This document shows positions 1 through 47,408 of a DNA stretch of 64,000 bases, piece by piece. Both the position numbers and the translations under genes were made by a program. Location: NCBI RefSeq assembly GCF_018691265.1, contig NW_024881272.1:24665323-24729322 (forward strand). Reading direction: 5' to 3'. The DNA comes from Tyto alba (Eukaryota > Chordata > Aves > Strigiformes > Tytonidae). Numbering within the stretch: position 1 is the first letter of the stretch; each line of letters begins with the position of its first letter. The notes beneath the pieces were generated by a model, which worked only from the letters and a program-made list of their open reading frames with translations, made no database searches and had not been told where the DNA came from.

Positions 1-1240
1 GACTCCTTCAACAGAGGAGAAAAAGGCATCAAGAGTTAAGACAGGATAAATCCTTACTCACAGCATTAGCCCCACTGACTCAGTAGCTCTTAGTAGTGGT
101 GGTCCAACAGGCCACACAGGATGAAGATGGAGCTGGGGGTATAAAAGTGGACCAACATCTGGTAGCTCACAGTGCTAGGCAACGACTAGGGAAGATCAAG
201 GAACACTTCCAATGGTCTTGAAGTTGTAAAGGTTTCATCGCCTGCTCCTTGCTCACACCCTGCATGTCCATCTGCTCACGGAGCTCCAACCCTCTGTAGC
301 CACAGTCTCTCCACACCCCTGGGGCAAAGGCTTTCCCTGTCCACCTGAAACTTCCACCTACCTCCCCACAGTAGAGGGAAGCAGAGCCTGGAACTGCTGT
401 GCCTGCTCCTGCTATAACCCCTGCTGTCTGGAATAAAAGCTTGGCCCTGCCTGCACACCTCCATGAAAACTAGAACAGATTAGTTGTAATACTGGCTTTT
501 GGGGAAAACCAAGGCTCTTTAGAGCCTGGGAGAACAGCTGCTAGGCCACCAGCATGCTGGATGCAAAAGTGAAGGTTACAGAGCAGAAGGGAAGCAGACA
601 GCTCCCCCCGCCTGTAGGGGAGCAGCTCCCCCCGCAGTCGCTGCTGTGCAAGGGGTGCAGGGAACCATGGATGGTCACAGGAACTGGGATTTTGTGTGAT
701 GTAAAAGCATGGGAGCCCTTTCCTGACAGCACCCACAGTCCTGCTGTGCAGGTCTGTCATGACACCTGGTGGCCAGAGGCACCCCTGCAGCACCTGGCAC
801 CATCCTGCCCCATTTCTTCTTAAACCTCGATGAATGATCTCATTTCCACTGACCTGGGATGACAGCTGGAACAAGGCAAGGGAATGTGGTCAGGACACTC
901 AGGCTAGGACACACTGAGCATCTCTGAGCACCCCCGTGGTCTCAGCAGCAGCTCACAGTTCTCTGTCCTGTGCTGTAACCTGCCGTGCAGCTTTGTGGCC
1001 CTACCCCACTGCTGTTTGCAGCAGAGTGCAGCCTGGGAGGAGCAAAAAGTTGTGGAGCTGCCAAGAGGGACAAATGAAGAAGAAACTCATTACAAAAGCC
1101 TATCAGACCTTTCTGATGTATGAGGGCAGGGCCAGCGTTTCATTATTGCGATCACATTTACACTCCAAGCTAGCTCCCACTCTGCTGAAGACCGAAACCT
1201 CCAGATCCAAAGAGGTGTTGGTTACCACTGCTGGGAGCCA
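1..1240. other. intergenic DNA downstream of HECTD3, no gene recognised
   Basis: No open frame here resembles a protein I know, and I see no RNA gene. In mammals the next gene on this side is EIF2B3, whose 5' end faces HECTD3. I did not recognise any EIF2B3 exon, so that gene, if retained, probably starts to the left of the window. A TATAAAAG string near 140 is isolated and has no convincing gene after it. Confidence 0.6.
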
Positions 1241-1355
1241 GGCTTCACACCTGTATGTTTATTATATATACACACATCCTGGGGGGACAAGGACGCTCTT
1301 CCCACTGCACCATTTTGTCAAAGGATTGTCCATGCTCCTCGGTCAGGCTGTAACA
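1240..1355 (-). other. HECTD3: HECTD3 3' UTR
   Basis: From the stop codon to an expected cleavage point about 20 nt past the AATAAA at 1263-1258. This gives a short 3' UTR of about 115 nt. I saw no other AATAAA on this strand between here and position 1. Confidence 0.65.
1258..1263 (-). terminator. HECTD3: HECTD3 polyadenylation signal AATAAA
   Basis: TTTATT on the plus strand reads AATAAA on the gene strand, 93 nt after the stop, and is followed by a GT-rich stretch containing GGTGTGAAG. Confidence 0.7.
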
Positions 1356-12014
<10,659 letters not shown>

Positions 12015-12361
12015 CGCCTTTACCGGGCACCGTGTACAAGAGGAGAGCAACCGAGCCCCACACCGGCCGGGTCGCTACTCGCAGGTTTACGGCAAACCCC
12101 GCCCGCCGGCGAGGCAAGATGGCGGCGCCCGGTGGGGCGGACGTAGGGCAAGATGGCGGCGCCCGTGCCGCGTACAGAAGAGGGAGGAAGCCGGGCAAGA
12201 TGGCGGCGTACGGAGGGGGCGGGCCAAGATGGCGGCGCAACGGAGAGGCGGGACCACGGCAAGATGGCGGTGCCGGTGGGGGTGGGCCGGGGGCGGAACG
12301 CGGAGGGGTGGGCCGGGCCGTGTCGGGAAGCCGCGGCGGGGCCAGGGAGCGGCGCAAGAGG
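12015..12361. promoter_or_regulatory. bidirectional HECTD3/UROD promoter, CpG-island type
   Basis: Only 347 bp separate the two start codons, which face away from each other. The stretch is GC- and CpG-rich, has no TATA box, and contains a GC-box-like GGGGCGGG near 12215-12222 and five copies of a YY1-type motif. The same divergent head-to-head arrangement is found in mammals. The transcription starts themselves cannot be placed from sequence. Confidence 0.85.
12115..12271 (+). promoter_or_regulatory. cluster of five YY1-type motifs
   Basis: CAAGATGGCGGC occurs at 12115-12126, 12149-12160, 12196-12207 and 12225-12236, and CAAGATGGCGGT at 12260-12271. All are on the plus strand, with start-to-start spacings of 34, 47, 29 and 35 bp. 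This is the extended consensus bound by the zinc-finger factor YY1 near transcription starts. That YY1 binds here is inference. Confidence 0.85.
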
Positions 12362-12384
12362 ATGGAGGGCGCTGAGCGGCTCAT
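12362..12384 (+). CDS. UROD: UROD exon 1 (residues 1-8), start codon
   Basis: Codes MEGAERL plus two bases of Ile8, then donor GTGAGT. The very short first coding exon is typical of UROD. Two more ATGs lie in frame upstream at 12119 and 12200 without a stop between. Confidence 0.93.
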
Positions 12385-15300
12385 GTGAGTAACCAGGGAC
12401 GGGGAGGGCGGCGAAGCAGAGAGAGAGCAGAGCTGCGCCCGCCCTCCCCATCTCCTAGTGCGGTGAGGAGGGAGCGTACACCGGGGCCTGCATGGGGGAC
12501 ACTGGTGTGACCCTGAGAGCGGCGCTCTGGCGCTGGGATCCTGTACTGGGGTCACTGGTGTGGCCCCGCGAATGGTGCTCTAGCGCTGGGGTCCTGTACT
12601 GGGGACACTGGTGAGACGCTGGTGTGGCCCTGGGGGTGTGGTGCTGGCACCAGGGTCCTGCACTGAGGTCACTGGTGAGATGCTGGGGGGTCTGGACGCG
12701 CACTGGTGTGGCACTGGGAATGCTGATCCTGCGCTGGGACGGATCAGCAGGGGCACTGGTGTGGCAGCGAAGTCACTGGTCGCACAGTGGAGGTTTTGGG
12801 CCCTTTGTCCCCATAGCCCTGGCCTGCCACAGCAGGATGGTGCTGGCTGTTCCCTGCAGTGGCCCCGGGTCCCCATCCCTGGGGCAGGCCAGGCTCCAGC
12901 AGCCCCTCCGTGGTGACATGGCGGGGGGGGAGGTTGGGGACATGTAGTTGCCACCTCAGCAGGTGGTTGGGCCTCCAGGGGCTGCACGGCGCAGATAGGG
13001 ACCGGGGACACCAGTGGCAGGGCTGCCCACCCCCACATCCCGCTGTCTCTAAATCTCTCCGGACGGGAGCAACTGCTCACCCCGATAACTTAATCTCGTG
13101 GGGCCCTGGGCTGGGCATCGCCTCTCCCTGGGGACAGCCGCGAGATCCCGAGCAGGAAGAGGCCCTGGACTGTGATAGGGAGCATTTGTCACTTTTGTCA
13201 CAGCTGGGTACAAGCCCTTTCCTGCAGTCACTGGCTGGGGAGTGGGGACGAGCCGCTGGCCCTGGCACCCCCTGCCCTCAGCCACAGGGATCTGGCAGGG
13301 CAGCCAGACCCCTCGTGTGTAACAACCCGTATCTGCTCTTTCATCCACAGCCCCAAGGGCTTCCCCAAGCTGAAGAATGACACGTTCCTGCGAGCAGCGC
13401 GCGGGGAGGAGACGGAGCACACCCCGGTGTGGTGCATGCGGCAGGCGGGGCGCTACCTTCCCGGTGAGCAGGCGGAGGCATGCAGGGGGGACACGGGACA
13501 GTGAGGTGGGGTCTGGCACACACCCCATAATGCTCGTGCTGGTCCCTTGCAGAGTTTCGGGAGACCCGGGCAGCGCAGGATTTCTTCGTCACTTGCCGGA
13601 GCCCCAAACTGTGCTGTGAGCTGACGCTGCAAGTGAGCATCCCCCAGGGGGTCTGTGTGTTCCCTCTGCCCACCTAGATAGGGATGGGGAAAAAACTTGG
13701 GTCTGGCTGCCCCGGGTGGCCCCACGAAGTTGTGCAGTCCTTGGGGACCCCACTGCCCCATGTGCTTGTCCAGGTCCTCCAATGGGGACAGGGTCCCAGC
13801 CCCTTGCTGATGCTGCCTCTTCCCTTCCACAGCCACTCAGACGATTTCCCCTGGATGCTGCCATCATCTTCTCTGACATCTTGGTGGTGCCCCAGGTGAG
13901 ACCCCTGGCCGGTGGTGGGGAGCAGCAGCCGGAAATGAGGCTGTGTCCAGTGTCCCCACCATTCCTGCTTCTTCCATTCTCCCCTGTCCCCAGGCACTGG
14001 GCATGGAAGTTGTCATGGTCCCTGGCAAAGGACCCACATTCACAGAGCCCCTGAAGGAGGTGGAGGATCTGCTGAAACTGAGACAGAAGGTGGATGTGAC
14101 GGCAGAGCTGGGTTATGTCTTCCAGGCCATCACGCTGACACGACACAGCCTGGAGGGCAGGGTGCCTCTCATCGGCTTCTCTGGGGCACCTGTAAGTGAT
14201 GTGACTCCTCCATGTGGGCTTCCCAGCTGGGCTTCTCTGCTCTTTCTTCTGGGGTGACACCAACCATGACACCCCTAGAGCTGAGGGTGCTATAGGGGTG
14301 CATAGGTGGGGGACGTTCCATGCAGGAGCAGCTGTGCTGCAGGCTCTAGGGTGCTCACAGGTCTTACCTTTGGCACTGTGACCAGCCCCTTGTGTCTTCT
14401 TCCATCTCCATCACCCTACTCACTCCACTCCTCTCTTTCCTACAGTGGACGCTCATGTCCTACATGATTGAAGGTGGCGGCTCCACTACAATGGCCAAGG
14501 CCAAGAGCTGGCTTTACCGTCACCCGGAGGCAAGCCACCGACTGCTGCAGCTGCTGGCCAACGTCGTCACTGACTACCTGGTGGGGCAGGTGGCTGCTGG
14601 AGCGCAGGTGTGTCCTGGGACAGAGGGACAAGACCAGGCAGGAAGGCAGGGGACTGGGGAAAGGGAGCAGAGAGGGTCCAGCTTCTGGGAGAAGGAGGGA
14701 CTGAGGTGCGGCTCTCCCAGCCCCATGTCCCCACAGGCGCTCCAGCTGTTTGAGTCCCACGCGGGGCACCTGGGCCCAGAGCAGTTTCAGGACTTTGCCC
14801 TGCCTTACATCCGAGACATCGCCCAGGCTGTCAAGAGCAAGCTGAAGGAGGGGGCACTGCCCCTGGTGCCCATGGTGAGTCAGGGCTGCCCGGATTCACC
14901 TCAGCATCTGAGGGCTGCTGGAGAGAGGTGCATCCCCTGGTACCTGCCTCCCCCAGTCTAGCCCATGGTGAGGGGGCTGAGGCATAGCAGCATTACTGCT
15001 CGTCTCCTCCCTCCCCAGATCATCTTTGCAAAGGATGCACACTACGCGCTGCGTGACCTAGCCCGTGCTGGTTATGAGGTGGTTGGTCTCGACTGGACCA
15101 TCCGGCCGCAGGAAGCTCGGTAAGAGCCTGGCAGAGCGCTCAGATGCCTGGGCAGCACCCCAGGCTGGGTACCCTGACCTCTTCCTCCGAGCCAGCCCAG
15201 GCCTGGAGATTTCTGCTCCAGTGGTGGGGAGATTGGGCCCCCATTCTGCGTAGAGCTCACAGCAACCAGGGGCTGCACTGAGGGATCCCATGTGTGCTGT

Positions 15301-15793
15301 GGGGGGGACCGCAGGCACCCAGCTACCCCCAGCCTCTGCACCACACGCAACAGCTTACCTGCTTTCTCCCTGCTGCAGTGCACAGATAGGGAAAGATGTC
15401 ACCCTGCAAGGGAACCTGGATCCCTGCGCTCTCTATGCACCCAAGGTGAGCTGTGGCCATCACCAGCAACGCGGTCTATTTCCAGCCTGTATTAAAGGTC
15501 TCTTGCCTCAGTTTCCCCACCTGCAGTGCTGGCTTGTGTCCCAGCAGTCCTCCAGGCTGGCTGGGGACCGCTGGCTGAGTACCCTGGGCTGGATGGGGCT
15601 GACACATGGTTTCCCACTGTGCCCACAGGAGAAGATTGGTGAGCTGGTGAAGAAGATGCTGGAGGGTTTTGGGACCCAACGCTACATCGCCAACCTGGGC
15701 CATGGCCTCTACCCTGACATGAGCCCGGAGCACGTGGGTGCCTTCGTGGAGGCCGTGCATGCTCATTCCCGCCATATCAACAAGCACAGCTGA
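12362..15793 (+). CDS. UROD: UROD, uroporphyrinogen decarboxylase (complete, 10 exons)
   Basis: The enzyme removes four carboxyl groups from the acetate side chains of uroporphyrinogen III to give coproporphyrinogen III, the fifth step of haem synthesis, in the cytosol, without a cofactor and as a homodimer. Exons are 12362-12384, 13351-13463, 13553-13632, 13833-13895, 13994-14191, 14446-14607, 14737-14874, 15019-15119, 15379-15445 and 15629-15793. They total 1110 nt and 369 residues (human 367). Active-site residues are all present: Arg38 and Arg42 in [10 protein letters not shown], Asp87 in FSDILVVP, Tyr165 in [12 protein letters not shown] and His340 in NLGHGLYPD. The ATG at 12362 matches the human start, with [18 protein letters not shown] against human MEANGLGPQGFPELKND. 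The gene shares its promoter region with HECTD3 and is tail to tail with ZSWIM5. No defect is seen. Confidence 0.98.
12495..12780 (+). repeat. 53-bp minisatellite in UROD intron 1
   Basis: Units begin GGGG(A/T)CACTGGTG and end in a GATCCTG or GGTCCTG block. Units 12495-12547 and 12548-12600 are each 53 bp and closely similar. Units 12601-12664 and 12665-12735 are expanded and more diverged. A further decayed partial unit runs to about 12780. Confidence 0.85.
13351..13463 (+). CDS. UROD: UROD exon 2 (residues 8-46)
   Basis: Codes [20 protein letters not shown] and [14 protein letters not shown], including substrate-binding Arg38 and Arg42. The acceptor is CCACAG and the donor GTGAGC. Confidence 0.96.
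13553..13632 (+). CDS. UROD: UROD exon 3 (residues 46-72)
   Basis: Codes [20 protein letters not shown] then CCELTLQ. The acceptor is TTGCAG and the donor GTGAGC. It ends in phase 0. Confidence 0.96.
13833..13895 (+). CDS. UROD: UROD exon 4 (residues 73-93)
   Basis: Codes [20 protein letters not shown] plus Gln, with the key catalytic aspartate Asp87. It is exactly 21 codons. Confidence 0.96.
13994..14191 (+). CDS. UROD: UROD exon 5 (residues 94-159)
   Basis: Codes [20 protein letters not shown] through [20 protein letters not shown] to GFSGAP. It is 66 codons. The acceptor is CCCCAG and the donor GTAAGT. Confidence 0.96.
14446..14607 (+). CDS. UROD: UROD exon 6 (residues 160-213)
   Basis: Codes [20 protein letters not shown] to [11 protein letters not shown], with active-site Tyr165. 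It is 54 codons. The acceptor is CTACAG and the donor GTGTGT. Confidence 0.96.
14737..14874 (+). CDS. UROD: UROD exon 7 (residues 214-259)
   Basis: Codes [20 protein letters not shown] then [20 protein letters not shown] to VPM. It is 46 codons. The acceptor is CCACAG and the donor GTGAGT. Confidence 0.96.
15019..15119 (+). CDS. UROD: UROD exon 8 (residues 260-293)
   Basis: Codes [20 protein letters not shown] then [13 protein letters not shown]. The acceptor is CCCCAG and the donor GTAAGA. Confidence 0.96.
15379..15445 (+). CDS. UROD: UROD exon 9 (residues 293-315)
   Basis: Codes [20 protein letters not shown] then PK. The acceptor is CTGCAG and the donor GTGAGC. Confidence 0.96.
15629..15793 (+). 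CDS. UROD: UROD exon 10 (residues 316-369), stop codon
   Basis: Codes [20 protein letters not shown] then [20 protein letters not shown], with active-site His340, ending HINKHS and TGA at 15791-15793. Confidence 0.96.
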   Translation, partial: EKIGELVKKMLEGFGTQRYIANLGHGLYPDMSPEHVGAFVEAVHAHSRHINKHS

Positions 15794-15908
15794 GCCTGGG
15801 GGCTTGGGGACAGGACTCTGGTTTGAACACAGTCACCCCAAATGGTGTGTTGTCACAAGGCTCGCTCCAGGCTGGGCTGCAGCATTAAACCAGCGCCTTC
15901 TCCACAGC
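15794..15908 (+). other. UROD: UROD 3' UTR
   Basis: A short 3' UTR from the stop to about 20 nt past an ATTAAA signal. Confidence 0.7.
15884..15889 (+). terminator. UROD: UROD polyadenylation signal ATTAAA
   Basis: ATTAAA lies 90 nt after the stop codon and is followed about 20-30 nt later by a GTGTGGCTCTGG GT-rich element. Confidence 0.8.
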
Positions 15909-16944
15909 AGCCGTGTGGCTCTGGCTGGGGGGATGGGGAACTGGATAGCCCTGGAAGAGGTGGGCAGTGATGGCAGCCTGGCAGTGGGACATGTGAGGTC
16001 AGGGGGAGTTCTTGAGCCCTGTCCTGCATATCAGAATGGGGAAATGAGGGTGCCAGCATAGTGTGTGGAGGGTCCCTCTGCTATGCCAGGCTGCACGCTG
16101 TTGTGCCAAGGGCTTGTGAGAGGGGATGTGAGCCCAGAACACAATCGGCAGCTCCTGGCAGTATGGATGTGCTCAGCCCTGCAAGGGGCCAGGCAGCTGG
16201 AGGCTGGTGGGATCACAGCCTGGGAGCTGGGGCCTTGCAGCCCACCACTGCCACAAGCTCAGCCTGAACCATACCTCAGTCCTGCTTGGGTGGGAATATC
16301 AAGCCAGGGCCTCCCACTGTGGGTGGGAGACCCAGCGGGATTCATGTGGGGGGACAGCCAGCCACGGGGCAGGAGCCCTCCAGCCACTAACACCCCCAGC
16401 ACCGTGCTACACTGGCTAGGATGGCGGCAGGGACACCACAGCCCTAGCACCGCCGTCACCCTCTTCCAGCTCCCAGAGCCTCTTTGGGACCATCCCCCTG
16501 GTCCTGGAGATCTCTCCCCCATGCACACCTCCCCATCTCTGATCCTCAGGGCCAAGTCTGCCCCGGGGCACTGCAAACCCTGCAGAAAGCAGCCCAGGGT
16601 GCCAGCAGCACCCAGGAACCCCGGGGTGTAACTCCACGCCACCCCATCCCACCCTGCAGCGCACTCACTGCGTCCATGCTGGCTGTAGGACGGATCGAGG
16701 CACGGGCACCAACGCTGCCCTAACTGGCACACACGAGGCAGTGCCACCAGGGAGGACAGGGTCCTGCTGACGCTGAGCTTTGCCGCTGCTCCGTCCCCCT
16801 CCTTGGGGCACAGGAGCTGGGTACCACAGGGGCTGCGATGCCGCCTTCCCTCCCGGGGCTCTGCCCTGCTCGTATCACGCGCGATGCCAGGCTGTCCAGC
16901 AGGCATGGTGACTCCTCTGACTTCAGAGAAAGGCAGTAGAGATA
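15909..16944. other. intergenic DNA between convergent UROD and ZSWIM5
   Basis: About 1 kb of GC-rich sequence between the two 3' ends. It has long chance frames because stops are rare at this composition, but none looks like a known protein. I see no RNA gene or mobile element. Confidence 0.6.
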
Positions 16945-16965
16945 CAGGCAATAACGTTCATCCCT

Positions 16966-16971
16966 TTTATT
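16966..16971 (-). terminator. ZSWIM5: ZSWIM5 polyadenylation signal AATAAA
   Basis: Plus-strand TTTATT reads AATAAA on the gene strand and is the last such signal before UROD. It is a candidate distal site. Confidence 0.6.
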
Positions 16972-16993
16972 ATTAAACATCAGATGAAGAGGT

Positions 16994-17019
16994 CGCACAC
17001 ACACATACACGCACGCACA

Positions 17020-17066
<47 letters not shown>

Positions 17067-17080
17067 GAGAAAAAAGAGAA
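16994..17080. repeat. CA-rich and poly(A) tract in ZSWIM5 3' UTR
   Basis: An impure CA repeat at 16994-17020 runs into A32 at 17021-17052 and then interrupted A runs to about 17080. On the gene strand it is a U-rich tract shortly before the poly(A) signal. Confidence 0.9.
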
Positions 17081-17783
17081 ACAGACTGGTTGAAGACCAC
17101 TATTTCGGTGGCAACAGAGACCGAGTACAATTGGTTTCCTGGCCGGAGCGCGGACACAAGTCACTTGCCAAAAAATTAAAAGTCAAACCAGACAGCAAAT
17201 AACTAGCCCACGTTCTCTAACTACAAGTCACCATCCAGCCCAGCCCAGCCCTGGCCCACCCCAGCCCTCCCAACCCGCTGGCAAAGAAATGAACCAAAAC
17301 TGAAAAGCCACTGGCCCCGGGGCTGGAGAGTCTGTCCCCGGCCCAGGGGAAAGCCGGGAAGGGCTGAGCGTTGGCCGCACCACAGGGCTGGGAAGCAGAA
17401 AGGAGCTGGGAGCCAGCCCGGCTGCGCCTGCCCCCGCTCCCCCCCCAGGAGCCCGCCTGCCCGCCGGGCACCTCGCACCCCTGCGCCCGCCGGGAGATGG
17501 CCGTGTGCGAGGCGAGGGGCTCGTGTCCTCCATCACCAGCATCCACGCGTGTCTGAGCGAGCGTCACCCCCGAGTCCCTTCCTTCGTTGTCCTCGAGCGC
17601 TGGGCTGCTGCTCCTCTGTCCATTTGTCCGTCTGTCCGTCACAGGGCTGCAAGTTGAGCGGACGTTTGCCTCCCCCCACACCCTTCTTGCTGCTGACGAT
17701 GCCATGGGAACCTGAGAAATGTTCACGTGCCTCCTCCTCTTTTTGTCTGTGGTTTTGTTTTGTGTGGTTTTTTTAAATAATAG

Positions 17784-17838
17784 TTATAATAATAATAATA
17801 ATAATAATAACAATAATAATAGCAATAATAAAAATAAT
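17784..17838. repeat. AAT trinucleotide repeat in ZSWIM5 3' UTR
   Basis: A slightly interrupted (AAT)n tract within a wider AT-rich block, 17765 to about 18040. Confidence 0.9.
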
Positions 17839-17936
17839 CGCCCCAGCCCACGACAATTTCAAGTATCCCCCAAATAAAAGACAGAATTATAAATAATTAT
17901 AACTTTACAATTTAATAATTGACACATATACTATAG

Positions 17937-17944
17937 TATTTACA
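17937..17944 (-). promoter_or_regulatory. ZSWIM5: Pumilio-response-element-like UGUAAAUA in ZSWIM5 3' UTR
   Basis: TATTTACA on the plus strand reads TGTAAATA on the mRNA strand, an exact match to the PUF-protein consensus UGUANAUA. Function is inferred from the motif and its place in a 3' UTR. Confidence 0.45.
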
Positions 17945-18142
17945 GTATCATAAATGCTTTTTTTTTTTTTTTTGTGTTACTTTTAGTAAGCAATCCCTGA
18001 GAACAGTTACTTTAACTTGTTTTTATTGAAGTATCTTCACAAATAGAGGAGTTTGCATGTCTCGGGCGGGCGGGAGAAGCGCTCTGCAAAGCCATCGCTT
18101 TTGGTGACGTATGAGGTTCTAGTGTCGCGGGTTTCTTTGCTC

Positions 18143-18146
<4 letters not shown>

Positions 18147-18179
<33 letters not shown>
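18147..18179 (+). repeat. T33 homopolymer in ZSWIM5 3' UTR
   Basis: An unbroken run of T on the plus strand (A on the mRNA strand). Its length is uncertain in any assembly. Confidence 0.9.
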
Positions 18180-18410
18180 CTCCTTTTTGTAGTTCCCCAC
18201 ATAATTTTAAAGATTTTTGCACTTTGCAACCTTCGGATCCCTCCAGCGACCACTTCCTTCAGGAAAGAGGTATTAAATTTCCAGGTTAGCTTTTGGTATT
18301 GGCAAGGGAGGGCAGGGGGCTGAGCGAACCATCCTTTTTCCCTGTGGTTGCATTTTGGTTTGTGCCCAAGGAATCTCTGGATCCTCTCAGCGTGTGAAAT
18401 GGTTAAATCC

Positions 18411-18425
18411 AAGAAAGAAAAAAAG

Positions 18426-18457
<32 letters not shown>

Positions 18458-18490
18458 AAAGAAAGGAAAGAAAACAAAAAAAAAAAGAAA
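18411..18490 (+). repeat. A-rich tract just after the ZSWIM5 stop codon
   Basis: A runs interrupted by single G residues. On the mRNA strand it is U-rich, starting about 125 nt after the stop. Confidence 0.9.
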
Positions 18491-18616
18491 CAGAAGACCA
18501 GAACAGAGCAGCCTCTGCTGATGGGGGGAAGGTGATCTCTGCTTTCCTTCCTTCTTCTCTCCCGAGTCCCCGTGCTGCGGCCGGACCCTGCCAGTGAGCG
18601 TGGCGGGGGCCGGGAC

Positions 18617-47408
<28,792 letters not shown>

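Larger units (their letters stand above)
16945..18616 (-). other. ZSWIM5: ZSWIM5 3' UTR
   Basis: Runs from the TGA at 18619-18617 to about 20 nt past the AATAAA at 16971-16966, about 1.67 kb. It is rich in homopolymers and AT repeats: A32 at 17021-17052, AAT triplets near 17784-17838, T runs near 17958-17973 and 18147-18179, and an A-rich tract at 18411-18490. It holds a UGUAAAUA Pumilio-type site. Earlier alternative poly(A) sites are possible. Confidence 0.7.

Noticed and set aside
137..147. TATAAAAG box near the left edge, plus strand
   Set aside because: No coding region, splice pattern or poly(A) signal that fits a gene follows it closely. A single TATA string is expected by chance.
12015..12050. 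Extended HECTD3 start upstream of 12014
   Set aside because: The frame is open to 12050 but the codon there is TTG, not ATG. The ATG at 12014 matches the family start.
16065..16951. Long frames on both strands between UROD and ZSWIM5 (188 and 230 residues)
   Set aside because: GC-rich sequence with few stops. The peptides overlap each other on opposite strands and neither has recognisable domain features or splice context.
17021..18490. Poly(A)/poly(T) tracts as tails of processed retrocopies
   Set aside because: No gene-derived sequence or target-site duplication flanks any of them. They lie within the ZSWIM5 3' UTR as simple repeats.
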